DNA of 64,000 nucleotides, from positions 62,001-126,000 of the forward strand of contig NZ_MVHC01000006.1 of the NCBI RefSeq assembly GCF_002086455.1. Reading direction: 5' to 3'. This document shows, piece after piece, positions 12,812 to 20,409 of this stretch. The notes under the pieces were generated by a model. That model made no database searches. It was given only the letters and a program-made list of their open reading frames with translations, and was not told the origin of the DNA. A program made the position numbers and the translations under genes. This stretch comes from Mycolicibacter algericus DSM 45454 (GTDB lineage: Bacteria > Actinomycetota > Actinomycetes > Mycobacteriales > Mycobacteriaceae). Numbering within the stretch: the first letter of the stretch is position 1; every line of letters begins with the position of its first letter.

Positions 12812-13930
12812 TCATCGGTTCTCCATCAGGTCGACGAACTGGTCGAAAAGGTGTCCCGCATCGTGCGGTCCGGCCGCGGCCTCGGGGTGGTATTGCACCG
12901 AGAAGGCTCGGCCGTCGGCGAGCTTCACGCCCTCGACGACCCCGTCGTTGGCGCAGGTGTGGCTGACCACCGCCGGGCCGAAGTCGGTGTTGAAGACTTC
13001 TCCTGCTTGCCCCTCCAAGGCGAATCCGTGGTTCTGCGCGGTCACCGCGACCCGTCCGGTGGCGTGGTCGATCACCGGGATGTTGATGCCGCGGTGCCCG
13101 AACTTCATCTTGTAGGTCTTTCGGCCCAGCGCTCGGCCCAGGATCTGGTTACCGAAACAGATGCCGAACAACGGGATTCCGGCGCCGATCACCTCGCGTG
13201 TCAGCGCCACCAAGCGGTCTGCGGTGGCCGGGTCCCCGGGCCCGTTGGACAGGAACACCCCGTCGGGCTTGAGGTCGGCGAGCGCGGCGAAGTCCACCGA
13301 TGAGGGCAGCACGTGGCAGCGGATGCCGCGCCGGGTGAAGTTGCGCGGCGTATTGATCTTGATGCCGAGATCCAGCGCGGCCACCGTGAACCGGTGCGCC
13401 CCGTCGGGTTCGACGACATACGCGGTATCGGTGCTGACCTGCCCGGCGAGGTCGGCGCCGAGCATCGAGGGCTGCTCACGGACCCTGTCCACCAACTCCT
13501 CGGGTGCGGCCAGCGCATCGCCGGAGAACACCCCGGCCTTCATGGCGCCGTGGTTGCGCAGATGCCGCACCACGGTGCGGGTGTCGACGCCGGCCACCCC
13601 AACGATGCCCTGGCTCACCAGTTCCTCGTCGAGGGTTCCGGTGGCCCGCCAGTTCGAGGCGCGTGGCGACGGGTCGCGGACCACGTAGCCGGCCACCCAG
13701 ATCTTCTCGTCGCGGCTCTCACTGTCCTCGCGATTCCAGCCGGTGTTGCCGATCTGCGGGGCGGTGGCCACCAGGATCTGCCGGTGGTAGCTGGGGTCGG
13801 TCAAAGTCTCCTGGTAGCCGGACATCGCGGTGGAGAACACCGCCTCGCCCAGGCTCTGCCCCACGGCCCCGAACGGCCGTCCGGTGAAGATCCGGCCGTC
13901 TTCTAAAACCAGCACCGCGCGCGGGTTCAT
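12812..13930 (-). CDS. carA: Carbamoyl-phosphate synthase small subunit (glutamine amidotransferase)
   Basis: Hydrolyses glutamine and channels ammonia to CarB. The 372-residue protein has the CPSase small-chain N-terminal domain ([20 protein letters not shown]) and a class I amidotransferase domain with nucleophile Cys258 in [10 protein letters not shown] and the His348/Glu350 pair in YHPE. The start ATG overlaps the TGA of the preceding membrane-protein gene. The frame continues upstream without an earlier plausible start, and the N-terminus chosen matches the family. Confidence 0.97.
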   Translation of the reverse strand: MNPRAVLVLEDGRIFTGRPFGAVGQSLGEAVFSTAMSGYQETLTDPSYHRQILVATAPQIGNTGWNREDSESRDEKIWVAGYVVRDPSPRASNWRATGTLDEELVSQGIVGVAGVDTRTVVRHLRNHGAMKAGVFSGDALAAPEELVDRVREQPSMLGADLAGQVSTDTAYVVEPDGAHRFTVAALDLGIKINTPRNFTRRGIRCHVLPSSVDFAALADLKPDGVFLSNGPGDPATADRLVALTREVIGAGIPLFGICFGNQILGRALGRKTYKMKFGHRGINIPVIDHATGRVAVTAQNHGFALEGQAGEVFNTDFGPAVVSHTCANDGVVEGVKLADGRAFSVQYHPEAAAGPHDAGHLFDQFVDLMENR

Positions 13931-14439
13931 GTGTTGTCGCCTTCCAGCCAGCGGGTGTGTTCGGAACGGTCGTCGGCGCGGAAGCCGGTGTCGATCTCGG
14001 TGCCCGACGGCAGTCGCCAGCGAATCGCCAGCACCCCGTCGTGGGCTCGGGTCGGGATGGCGCGGCCGGCGATACCGCGTTCGGTGCGGACCGCCAGGAT
14101 CGCATCCTGCGGAATCCAGATCGGGCGGGCGCCGCTGCGCTGCACCATGATTCCCTCCGGGTAGCGGGTCAGCACCGCCTTGGTGCGGTAACCCAGGTCG
14201 CCGGCGACCACCCGGTCGTTCCACTTCGGCGCGAGCGTGCAGCCCAGGTACTGGCCTCGGGTGGCCGCCACGATGGGCGGGCCCACCATGTCGGGCACCG
14301 CGGGCAGCGTGCCGATCAGGGTTTCCTGCAACTGCCCCCGCCGGCGCCAGCCGCGCATCATCAACCGGATCAACCACCCGATCACCAGCACCAGCACGAC
14401 CGCGAAGATCAGCGACGCGACCATCGTGGGCGTGTTCAT
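13927..14439 (-). CDS. PH-like membrane-anchored protein of the pyr operon (Rv1382-like)
   Basis: 170 residues: one N-terminal transmembrane helix (about 7-28, [20 protein letters not shown]), a basic stop-transfer patch RRGWRRRG-like, then a beta-rich cytosolic domain that looks PH-like. It sits between pyrC and carA with stop/start overlaps on both sides, exactly where M. tuberculosis has Rv1382. The conserved position argues for co-expression with pyrimidine synthesis, but no enzymatic motif is visible and its role is unknown. Confidence 0.85.
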   Translation of the reverse strand: MNTPTMVASLIFAVVLVLVIGWLIRLMMRGWRRRGQLQETLIGTLPAVPDMVGPPIVAATRGQYLGCTLAPKWNDRVVAGDLGYRTKAVLTRYPEGIMVQRSGARPIWIPQDAILAVRTERGIAGRAIPTRAHDGVLAIRWRLPSGTEIDTGFRADDRSEHTRWLEGDNT

Positions 14440-15728
14440 GCCGGGATCTTCCCGTCCCGCGCGGTCACCCGGCCGCGCAGCAGGGTCGCGGTGACGGCGC
14501 CCGGCAGTGTCATCGCCTCATACGGGGTGTTGGCCGACCGGCTGGCCAGCCGGTCGCCGGCCACCACCCAGCTCGCCTCGGGGTCCACCACGGTCAGATT
14601 GGCCGGTTCGCCCACCTCCAGCGGCCGGCCCTGGTCGGGCAGGCCGACGATCTGCGCGGGCCGTTCGCTCATCACCCGGGCCACGTCGCGCCAGCTGAGC
14701 AGCCCGGGCGCCACCATGGTCGCCACCACCACCGACAGCGCCGTCTCCAGCCCGAGCATGCCGGGCCGGGCGACGGCGAACTCGCAGGCCTTCTCGTGTT
14801 CTGCGTGCGGAGCATGGTCGGTGGCCACACAGTCGATGACGCCGTCGGCCAGTGCCTGGCGCAGCGCGGCCGCATCGGCGGCCTCTCGCAGCGGCGGGTT
14901 GACCCGATTCCTGCCGTCGTAGTCGGCCAGCCGGCTGTCATCGAGCATCAGGTGATGCGGAGTCACTTCGGCGGTCACCGAGATACCTTGCGCCTTGGCC
15001 CATTTGAGAAGCTCCACCGTGCCCGCGGTGGATGCGTGACAGATGTGCAGGCGGGCACCGGCGTCGCGGGCCAGCAGGACGTCGCGAGCGACGATCGACT
15101 CCTCGGCGACGCGCGGCCAACCGGCGAGCCCCAGCCGGGCGGCGTTGGGCCCCTCGTGGGCGACCGAGCCGACGGTCAGCCGGGGCTCCTCGGCGTGCTG
15201 GGCGACCAGCACCCCCAGCCCGGTGGCGTACTCCAGTGCGCGACGCATGACCAGCGGGTCGGCCACGCACACCCCGTCGTCGGAGAACATCCGAACGCCC
15301 GCGGCGCCCGCGGCCATCATGCCCATCTCGGTCAGTTGCGTCCCGCCCAACCCGACGGTGACCGCACCGACCGGGTGCACATCGACCAGGCCGACCTGCT
15401 GGCCGCGCTGCCAGACGTGGTCGGTGACCACCGGGGAGTCGGCGACCGGATCGGTGTTGGCCATCGCGAACACCGCGGTGTAGCCGCCTAGTGCCGCTGC
15501 GGCCGAACCGGTTTCGATGTCCTCGGTGTATTCGCGACCCGGTTCGCGCAGATGGGTATGCAGGTCCACGAAGCCGGGCAGCAGCACCTGACCGGGTGCG
15601 TCGACGACATCGCATCCGGCCGGGGCACCGAGGTCCGCACCGATCTCGGCGATCTGGCCGTCTTGTACCAGCACGTCGACCCGGTCGCCCTCGCCGTAAC
15701 ACCGCACCCCGCGGATCAGCACGCTCAC
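14436..15728 (-). CDS. pyrC: Dihydroorotase
   Basis: Zinc amidohydrolase that cyclises carbamoyl aspartate to dihydroorotate. The 430-residue protein contains the metal-binding [10 protein letters not shown] motif, the MANTDPVAD segment, HICHAST (further histidine ligand), and CVATDHAPH with the late aspartate. It is of the type I class fused to no other domain. The start GTG overlaps the pyrB stop (GTGA) and its stop overlaps the start of the next gene, so it is a central cistron of the operon. Confidence 0.97.
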   Translation of the reverse strand: MSVLIRGVRCYGEGDRVDVLVQDGQIAEIGADLGAPAGCDVVDAPGQVLLPGFVDLHTHLREPGREYTEDIETGSAAAALGGYTAVFAMANTDPVADSPVVTDHVWQRGQQVGLVDVHPVGAVTVGLGGTQLTEMGMMAAGAAGVRMFSDDGVCVADPLVMRRALEYATGLGVLVAQHAEEPRLTVGSVAHEGPNAARLGLAGWPRVAEESIVARDVLLARDAGARLHICHASTAGTVELLKWAKAQGISVTAEVTPHHLMLDDSRLADYDGRNRVNPPLREAADAAALRQALADGVIDCVATDHAPHAEHEKACEFAVARPGMLGLETALSVVVATMVAPGLLSWRDVARVMSERPAQIVGLPDQGRPLEVGEPANLTVVDPEASWVVAGDRLASRSANTPYEAMTLPGAVTATLLRGRVTARDGKIPA

Positions 15729-16705
15729 GGCGCTTCGTCCTCTCCGGCCGCCCCCGGCCCCGCCGCGGACCGACTGCCCACCAGCAGGTGGAACAGCACC
15801 GCCATCCGCACGTGTACGCCGTTGGAAACCTGTTGCAGCACCGCCGATTGCGACGAGTCCGCGACCGACGAGGCGATCTCCATCCCGCGCAGCATCGGTC
15901 CGGGGTGCAACACCACCGCGTCATCGGCCAGCATGGTGCGGCGCTTCTCGCTCAACCCGTAGCGCACCGAGTACTCGCGCGCCGAGGGGAAGAAGCCACC
16001 GGTCATCCGTTCGGCCTGCACTCGCAGCATCAGCACCGCGTCGGCGGCCGGCAGCTCGGCGTCGAAGTCGTGGCTCACCGTCACCGGCCAGTCGGCCACC
16101 CCGACCGGCAGCAATGTCGGCGGGGCCACCAGCACCACCTCCGCGCCCAGCGTCGCCAGCAGTCGCACGTTGGAGCGGGCCACCCGGCTGTGCACGATGT
16201 CGCCGACGATCACCACTCGGCGGCCGTCGATCGCTCCGAGCCGCTGCCGCAGCGTCAGCGCATCCAGCAACGCCTGGGTTGGGTGCTCGTGGGTGCCGTC
16301 GCCGGCGTTGATCACCCGCGGACCGCCTCCCTCGGCGCCTGCGGTCCACTCGGCGAGCAGCTGTGCAGCACCGGACGCCGGATGCCGGATGACCAGTGCG
16401 TCGGCGCCGGCGGCGCGCAGGGTCAGCGCGGTGTCGCGCAGCGACTCCCCTTTGCCCACCGAGGATCCCGACGCGGACACGTTGACGACGTCGGCGCTCA
16501 TCCACTTGCCGGCCACCTCGAACGAGACCCGGGTGCGGGTGGAGTTCTCGTAGAACATGGTGATCACGGTGCGTCCGCGCAGCGTGGGCAGCTTCTTGAC
16601 CTCGCGGCCGACCAGGGCTTGGGCGAACCTGTCGGCGTCGTCGAGGATCGCGGTGGCCTCGTCACGGCTCAGATCGCCGGCCGCCAGCAGGTGTCTGGCG
16701 GTCAT
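15725..16705 (-). CDS. pyrB: Aspartate carbamoyltransferase catalytic subunit
   Basis: Condenses carbamoyl phosphate with aspartate, the committed pyrimidine step. The 326-residue chain has the carbamoyl-phosphate-binding [13 protein letters not shown] motif near residue 52, GKGES, the [10 protein letters not shown] segment and the [13 protein letters not shown] aspartate-side region. No pyrI-like regulatory gene is visible. A short Ala/Gly-rich tail ends the protein. It overlaps pyrR and pyrC by ATGA/GTGA junctions. Confidence 0.97.
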   Translation of the reverse strand: MTARHLLAAGDLSRDEATAILDDADRFAQALVGREVKKLPTLRGRTVITMFYENSTRTRVSFEVAGKWMSADVVNVSASGSSVGKGESLRDTALTLRAAGADALVIRHPASGAAQLLAEWTAGAEGGGPRVINAGDGTHEHPTQALLDALTLRQRLGAIDGRRVVIVGDIVHSRVARSNVRLLATLGAEVVLVAPPTLLPVGVADWPVTVSHDFDAELPAADAVLMLRVQAERMTGGFFPSAREYSVRYGLSEKRRTMLADDAVVLHPGPMLRGMEIASSVADSSQSAVLQQVSNGVHVRMAVLFHLLVGSRSAAGPGAAGEDEAP

Positions 16706-17283
16706 CGGGTGATCACCACCGCGTCACGGCCGTCGTGTTCGGCCAGCAGCACGTGCACGCTCTCACCGCGGGAGGTCGGCACGTTCTTGCCGACGTAGTC
16801 GGCGCGCACCGGCAACTCGCGGTGGCCGCGGTCGACCAGCACCGCCAACTGCACGATCCGGGGCCGGCCCACGTCGCGCAGCGCATCGAGGGCGGCACGT
16901 ACCGATCGGCCGGCGTAGAGGACGTCGTCGACCAGGATCACGCACGCATCATCGATGCCGCCGGCCGGGATCGAGGTGGATTCCAGCGGCCGCGGCGGCT
17001 GGCGCATCAGATCGTCGCGGTACAGCGTGATGTCCAGGGCGCCGTGCCCGACCTCGACCCCGCAGAATTCGCTGATCTTGGCGGCCAGGCGATCGGCCAG
17101 GGTGACTCCGCGGGTCGGAATGCCCAGCAGCACCACCCGTGGCGCGGCGGGATCATCGGCGCCGCGAACCTCGTCCAAGGCGGTCTTCTCGATGATCTGA
17201 TGCGCGATACGAGAGATCGTGCGACCCACATCCGCCGAGGACATCAATTCCCGGTCGGTGCTGGAATTACCGGCAGCGCCCAT
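16702..17283 (-). CDS. pyrR: Bifunctional pyrimidine operon RNA-binding regulator / uracil phosphoribosyltransferase
   Basis: First gene of the pyrimidine operon. PyrR binds a conserved leader RNA hairpin when UMP/UTP is plentiful and lowers expression; it also has some uracil phosphoribosyltransferase activity. The 193-residue protein contains the PRPP-binding loop [27 protein letters not shown], and the DITLYRDDL segment. It begins with ATG at 17281-17283, preceded by AGGAGG at a long 14-nt spacing. The binding loop it should recognise is visible at 17306-17323, which supports autoregulation of the whole operon. Confidence 0.97.
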   Translation of the reverse strand: MGAAGNSSTDRELMSSADVGRTISRIAHQIIEKTALDEVRGADDPAAPRVVLLGIPTRGVTLADRLAAKISEFCGVEVGHGALDITLYRDDLMRQPPRPLESTSIPAGGIDDACVILVDDVLYAGRSVRAALDALRDVGRPRIVQLAVLVDRGHRELPVRADYVGKNVPTSRGESVHVLLAEHDGRDAVVITR

Positions 17284-17297
17284 GCGAAACCGCTGGA

Positions 17298-17323
17298 CCT
17301 CCTTCTCCGCCTCGCGGGACGGA
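17298..17323 (-). promoter_or_regulatory. PyrR-binding RNA hairpin adjoining the Shine-Dalgarno
   Basis: On the minus strand, 17323-17306 reads UCCG-UCCCGCGAGG-CGGA: a 4-bp stem closing a loop. UCCCGCGAGGC (17319-17309) matches the UCCNGNGAGGY core of known PyrR-binding loops. Two nucleotides later comes AGGAGG (17303-17298), the Shine-Dalgarno of pyrR. PyrR bound here would block ribosome access, the translational repression described for mycobacterial PyrR, rather than the attenuation used by Bacillus. Confidence 0.85.
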
Positions 17324-17350
17324 TCGTTAAAGGATGTCGAACTGCCGCGT

Positions 17351-17356
17351 AGCCTA
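17351..17356 (-). promoter_or_regulatory. -10 element of the pyr operon promoter
   Basis: TAGGCT on the minus strand, about 68 nt upstream of the pyrR ATG. Transcription from about 17344 would give a leader containing the PyrR-binding loop. No clear -35 is seen, as is common in mycobacteria. Confidence 0.5.
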
Positions 17357-17371
17357 GCATCCCGTCACCGC

Positions 17372-17377
17372 TAGCCT
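17372..17377 (+). promoter_or_regulatory. -10 element of the beta-lactamase-like gene (leaderless layout)
   Basis: TAGCCT followed by 6 nt and then the GTG start codon at 17384, with no Shine-Dalgarno between. This is the spacing expected when the transcript begins at the start codon. It is divergent from the pyr promoter 15 bp away. Confidence 0.6.
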
Positions 17378-17383
17378 GAGCCG

Positions 17384-18586
17384 GTGAACCTCGACCCCAA
17401 TCGGGCGCCGCTGTCCGAGGCCTGCGACACCGGCCTGCTGGCCGGTGCGGTGACAGTCGTCTGGCAGCGCGGCAAGCTGCTTCAGGTCAACGAGATCGGT
17501 TACCGCGACGTCGGGGCGCAGTTGCCGATGACCCGCGACACGGTGTTCCGGATCGCCTCGATGACCAAACCCGTCACCGTGGCCGCCGCGATGAGCCTGG
17601 TCGACGAGGGCCGGCTGCGGCTGAACGATCCGATCGCGCACTGGCTACCGGAGTTCGCCGCGCCCAGCGTGCTGGTGGACCCGGCCGGGCCGCTGGATCG
17701 CACCGCCCCGGCCCGGCGAGCGCTGACGATCGGGGATCTGATGACGCACCGCTGCGGCATCGGCTACGGCTTCTCGACGCTCGGGCCGATCGCGCGGGAG
17801 TATCAGCGGCTGCCGTTCGGGCGCGGTCCGGATCCCTGGCTGACCGCACTGGCCGCCTTACCCTTGGTGGATCAGCCCGGCGAGCGGGTGACCTACGGGC
17901 ACGGCACCGACGTCCTCGGGGTGCTGCTGGCCCGCGTCGAGGGCAAGCCGCTGCCGCAGGTGCTCGACGAACGGATTCTCGGGCCACTGGGGATGGCCGA
18001 CACCGGGTTCTGCGTCTCCCCCGCGCTGCGCGGGCGCAGCGCCACCATGTATCGCATCGACGGCGACACCCTGCGCGACGACGCGATGGGGCCGATGCCG
18101 ATCACCATGCCGGCCTTCCCCAACGCCGGTGGCGGGCTGATGTCGACCGCCGACGACTACCTGGCTTTCGCACGAATGCTGTTGGCCGACGGTGTGTTCG
18201 ACGGCACCCGGGTGCTCTCGGCGGAATCGGTGCAGGCGATGCGCACCGACAAGCTGACCGCCGCCCAGAAGCGCCATCCGTTCCTGGGGGCCCCGTTCTG
18301 GGTCGGCCGCGGATTCGGCCTCAATCTGTCGGTGGTGACCGACGCGGCGAAATCCCAGCCGATCTTCGGTCCCGGGGGCGCGGGCACGTTCAGCTGGCCG
18401 GGCGCCTACGGCACCTGGTGGCAGGCCGATCCGGCGGCGGATCTCATTCTGCTGTACCTGATCCAGAACGCCCCGACGCTGTCCACCGAGGCGGCCGTCG
18501 CCGTGGCCGGCAATACCTCGGTCGGCAAACTGCGGGTCGCGCAACCGAAGTTCGTGCGCCGGACCTATCGCGCCCTGGGGATATAG
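17384..18586 (+). CDS. Serine beta-lactamase-like hydrolase / esterase
   Basis: 400-residue member of the class C beta-lactamase/penicillin-binding superfamily, which includes family VIII esterases. The nucleophile motif SMTK (SxxK) occurs in FRIASMTKPVTVAAAMSLV at about residues 59-62. The second motif appears as Y-G-H (YGHGTDVLG) instead of the canonical YxN, more like esterases than true beta-lactamases. There is no signal peptide, which argues for a cytosolic esterase over a drug-inactivating enzyme. The start GTG lies 6 nt after a TAGCCT box. It is divergent from pyrR and convergent with the flavoprotein at 18594. Confidence 0.85.
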   Translation: MNLDPNRAPLSEACDTGLLAGAVTVVWQRGKLLQVNEIGYRDVGAQLPMTRDTVFRIASMTKPVTVAAAMSLVDEGRLRLNDPIAHWLPEFAAPSVLVDPAGPLDRTAPARRALTIGDLMTHRCGIGYGFSTLGPIAREYQRLPFGRGPDPWLTALAALPLVDQPGERVTYGHGTDVLGVLLARVEGKPLPQVLDERILGPLGMADTGFCVSPALRGRSATMYRIDGDTLRDDAMGPMPITMPAFPNAGGGLMSTADDYLAFARMLLADGVFDGTRVLSAESVQAMRTDKLTAAQKRHPFLGAPFWVGRGFGLNLSVVTDAAKSQPIFGPGGAGTFSWPGAYGTWWQADPAADLILLYLIQNAPTLSTEAAVAVAGNTSVGKLRVAQPKFVRRTYRALGI

Positions 18587-18593
18587 GTCGCGA

Positions 18594-19745
18594 TCAGATC
18601 ATCGCGATCGGGGAGATCTTCACTCCGGCCTCCAGCGCGCCCGACAGTTCGCGCGCCACGTCGTAGTCGAAAACGACGTGCCCGCAGATGATGTCGACGT
18701 CGCGTTTGATCCGCTGCAGCGGGTTGTCCACGAAATGCACGCTCGCCCCGGACGCTTCGAGCAGATCGGCGATCACACTGCAGGATTCGTGCACGATGTG
18801 GGCGGCCGCGGCGCGCGCGTCCGCCCGGGCGGCTCGGCCGATCCGTTCCCCGCTGCTGACCGCAGCTTGGATGCCGGCCACCGTGTCGTCGCGCAGCCCT
18901 CGCAGCGCGCGCAGCCGTACCCTCGCGTCCCCGAGTCGGATCTGCGCGGCGGGCTGATTCTTCTGCGCCGCACCGGAATAGGCCAACACCCGTTCGCCGA
19001 GACGCTGGGCGTAGAGGTCGGCTACCCGTTCGGCCGAACCCAGCGCGGGCATCGCCGCCACCATCGCCAGCGCCGGCACCATCGGCCAGCGGTATGCCGG
19101 GGCGTCGTGCAGCGCGGCACCCGGCGCGGTGCCCGAATAGATGTCGACGACCTTGACCAGCCGGTGCTGCGGCACCCAGACGTCGTTGACGACGACGTCG
19201 TTGGAACCGGTGGCCCGCATACCGGCGGTGTGCCAGACGTCTTCGACGCTGATGTCGGAGGCCGGTAGCAGCACCAGCGCCGGATAAGGCGCGTCGTCAG
19301 GGCCGCAGATTCCCCCGACCAGGATCCAGTCGGCGTTGGCGACCCCGGTCGCCCAGGACCATCGGCCGCGCAGCCGGATGCCATCGCCGTCGGGCACCCC
19401 GCGACCGGTCGGGGCCAACGGCGCCGGACACAGCACCGGCCCGGAAGCGAACACCTCGTCCTGGGCCTGCTCGCCGAAGAGCGCCAGCATCCAGTTGTGC
19501 AGGGTGTAGAAGCCCAGCGTCCAGGCACTGGATGCGCAGCCGTGCGCCATGGCCCGGATCGGCTCGAGGATCTCCGCGAACTCCGCCTGTTGACCGCCGT
19601 AGCGCGCCGGCAGCAGCAGACCGGCCAACCCAGAGCGCCGGTAATCCTCGATGGTGGCGGCCGGCAGCCGCCGCAGGTCTTCGGCCTCCGCCGCGCGGTC
19701 GGCCAACCGATCGATGAAGTCCGCGGTGACCGGCGGTGTCGTCAT
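18594..19745 (-). CDS. HsaA-type flavin-dependent monooxygenase (acyl-CoA dehydrogenase fold)
   Basis: 383-residue protein with the acyl-CoA dehydrogenase fold. The features match the group D flavin monooxygenases (HsaA, HpaB-like) more than true dehydrogenases: the LPARYGGQQAEFAEI start, CASSAWTLGFY, GRWSWATGVANADWILVGG, and a C-terminal domain with HESCSVIADLLEASGASVHFVDNPLQRIKRDV. Such enzymes use reduced flavin from a partner reductase to hydroxylate aromatics or related rings; no reductase lies next door. Expression is probably controlled by the TetR gene upstream through the palindrome at 19758-19775. The substrate is unknown. Confidence 0.8.
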   Translation of the reverse strand: MTTPPVTADFIDRLADRAAEAEDLRRLPAATIEDYRRSGLAGLLLPARYGGQQAEFAEILEPIRAMAHGCASSAWTLGFYTLHNWMLALFGEQAQDEVFASGPVLCPAPLAPTGRGVPDGDGIRLRGRWSWATGVANADWILVGGICGPDDAPYPALVLLPASDISVEDVWHTAGMRATGSNDVVVNDVWVPQHRLVKVVDIYSGTAPGAALHDAPAYRWPMVPALAMVAAMPALGSAERVADLYAQRLGERVLAYSGAAQKNQPAAQIRLGDARVRLRALRGLRDDTVAGIQAAVSSGERIGRAARADARAAAAHIVHESCSVIADLLEASGASVHFVDNPLQRIKRDVDIICGHVVFDYDVARELSGALEAGVKISPIAMI

Positions 19746-19757
19746 CCCGGGAACGTA

Positions 19758-19775
19758 CCATACCTTTTGGTATGG
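19758..19775. promoter_or_regulatory. Palindromic operator overlapping the flavoprotein promoter
   Basis: CCATACC-TTTT-GGTATGG is a perfect 7-bp inverted repeat with a 4-nt centre, in the 34-bp gap between the TetR stop and the monooxygenase start. On the minus strand it contains TATGGT, a good -10 hexamer, 11 nt before the ATG, so a bound repressor would cover the promoter. Confidence 0.75.
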
Positions 19776-19779
19776 ACGG

Positions 19780-20349
19780 TCAGTGTCGCAGCATCACGTC
19801 CAGGAACTGTTCGCGCCGGCCTACCGCCCGCGGGCTCGGGCGCGAGCCGGCCAGGTGCAGGAATCCGATCCCCGCGGCGAACGTGGCGTTGGCACGCATG
19901 TCGGCGGCGTCAGAGTCGAAGCCGTCGTCGAGAAAGACCTGGCGGACCGCCTTGAGCACCCGCCGATCCGAGCTGCGCACCGCTTCGGCGACGCTGTCCT
20001 CCGAGCGCGCCCACTCGCGCATCGCGCGTTCCAGCATCCAGTGCCGCGGCCCGACCAGCGAGGTCATCATGCGCGAGAGTCGCTCGCGCGGCGGCAACGC
20101 CGACAGCGCATCGAAGTCGCCGCGGTCCTCGTCACGGACAGCGGCCCAGGTGTCGACCACCGCCTGCCGGTAGGTCTTCATGTCGGAGAAATGCCAGTAG
20201 AAGCTGCCCTTGGTGACCCCGAGACGCCGGCAGAGCCGATCGATGGTCAGGGCCTTGACGCCGTCCTCGGCCAGAATGCGGAAGCCGGCCTGCACCCAGT
20301 CCTGCACGGACAGGCGCGCATTGGTGGAGGCTGTGGGGGCATTGGCCAT
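19780..20349 (-). CDS. TetR-family repressor of the adjacent flavoprotein gene
   Basis: 189 residues with an N-terminal TetR helix-turn-helix (TIDRLCRRLGVTKGSFYWHF, about residues 35-54) and a helical C-terminal domain resembling TetR_C families that contain HWMLERAMREWARSE. It is transcribed ahead of the flavin monooxygenase, 34 bp upstream of it, and the palindrome lies in that gap. A TACCCT box (minus strand, 20358-20363) stands 8 nt before its ATG without a Shine-Dalgarno, so its own transcript may be leaderless. The ligand is unknown. Confidence 0.9.
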   Translation of the reverse strand: MANAPTASTNARLSVQDWVQAGFRILAEDGVKALTIDRLCRRLGVTKGSFYWHFSDMKTYRQAVVDTWAAVRDEDRGDFDALSALPPRERLSRMMTSLVGPRHWMLERAMREWARSEDSVAEAVRSSDRRVLKAVRQVFLDDGFDSDAADMRANATFAAGIGFLHLAGSRPSPRAVGRREQFLDVMLRH

Positions 20350-20409
20350 GCCGAGTCAGGGTACTGATCCCGGCGCGCGCCGCATACCGTTTCCACCGTT
20401 GTCGACCAC

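Noticed and set aside
17384..18586. Beta-lactamase conferring drug resistance
   Set aside because: SxxK is present, but there is no signal peptide and the second motif is YGH, not YxN; an esterase is likelier.
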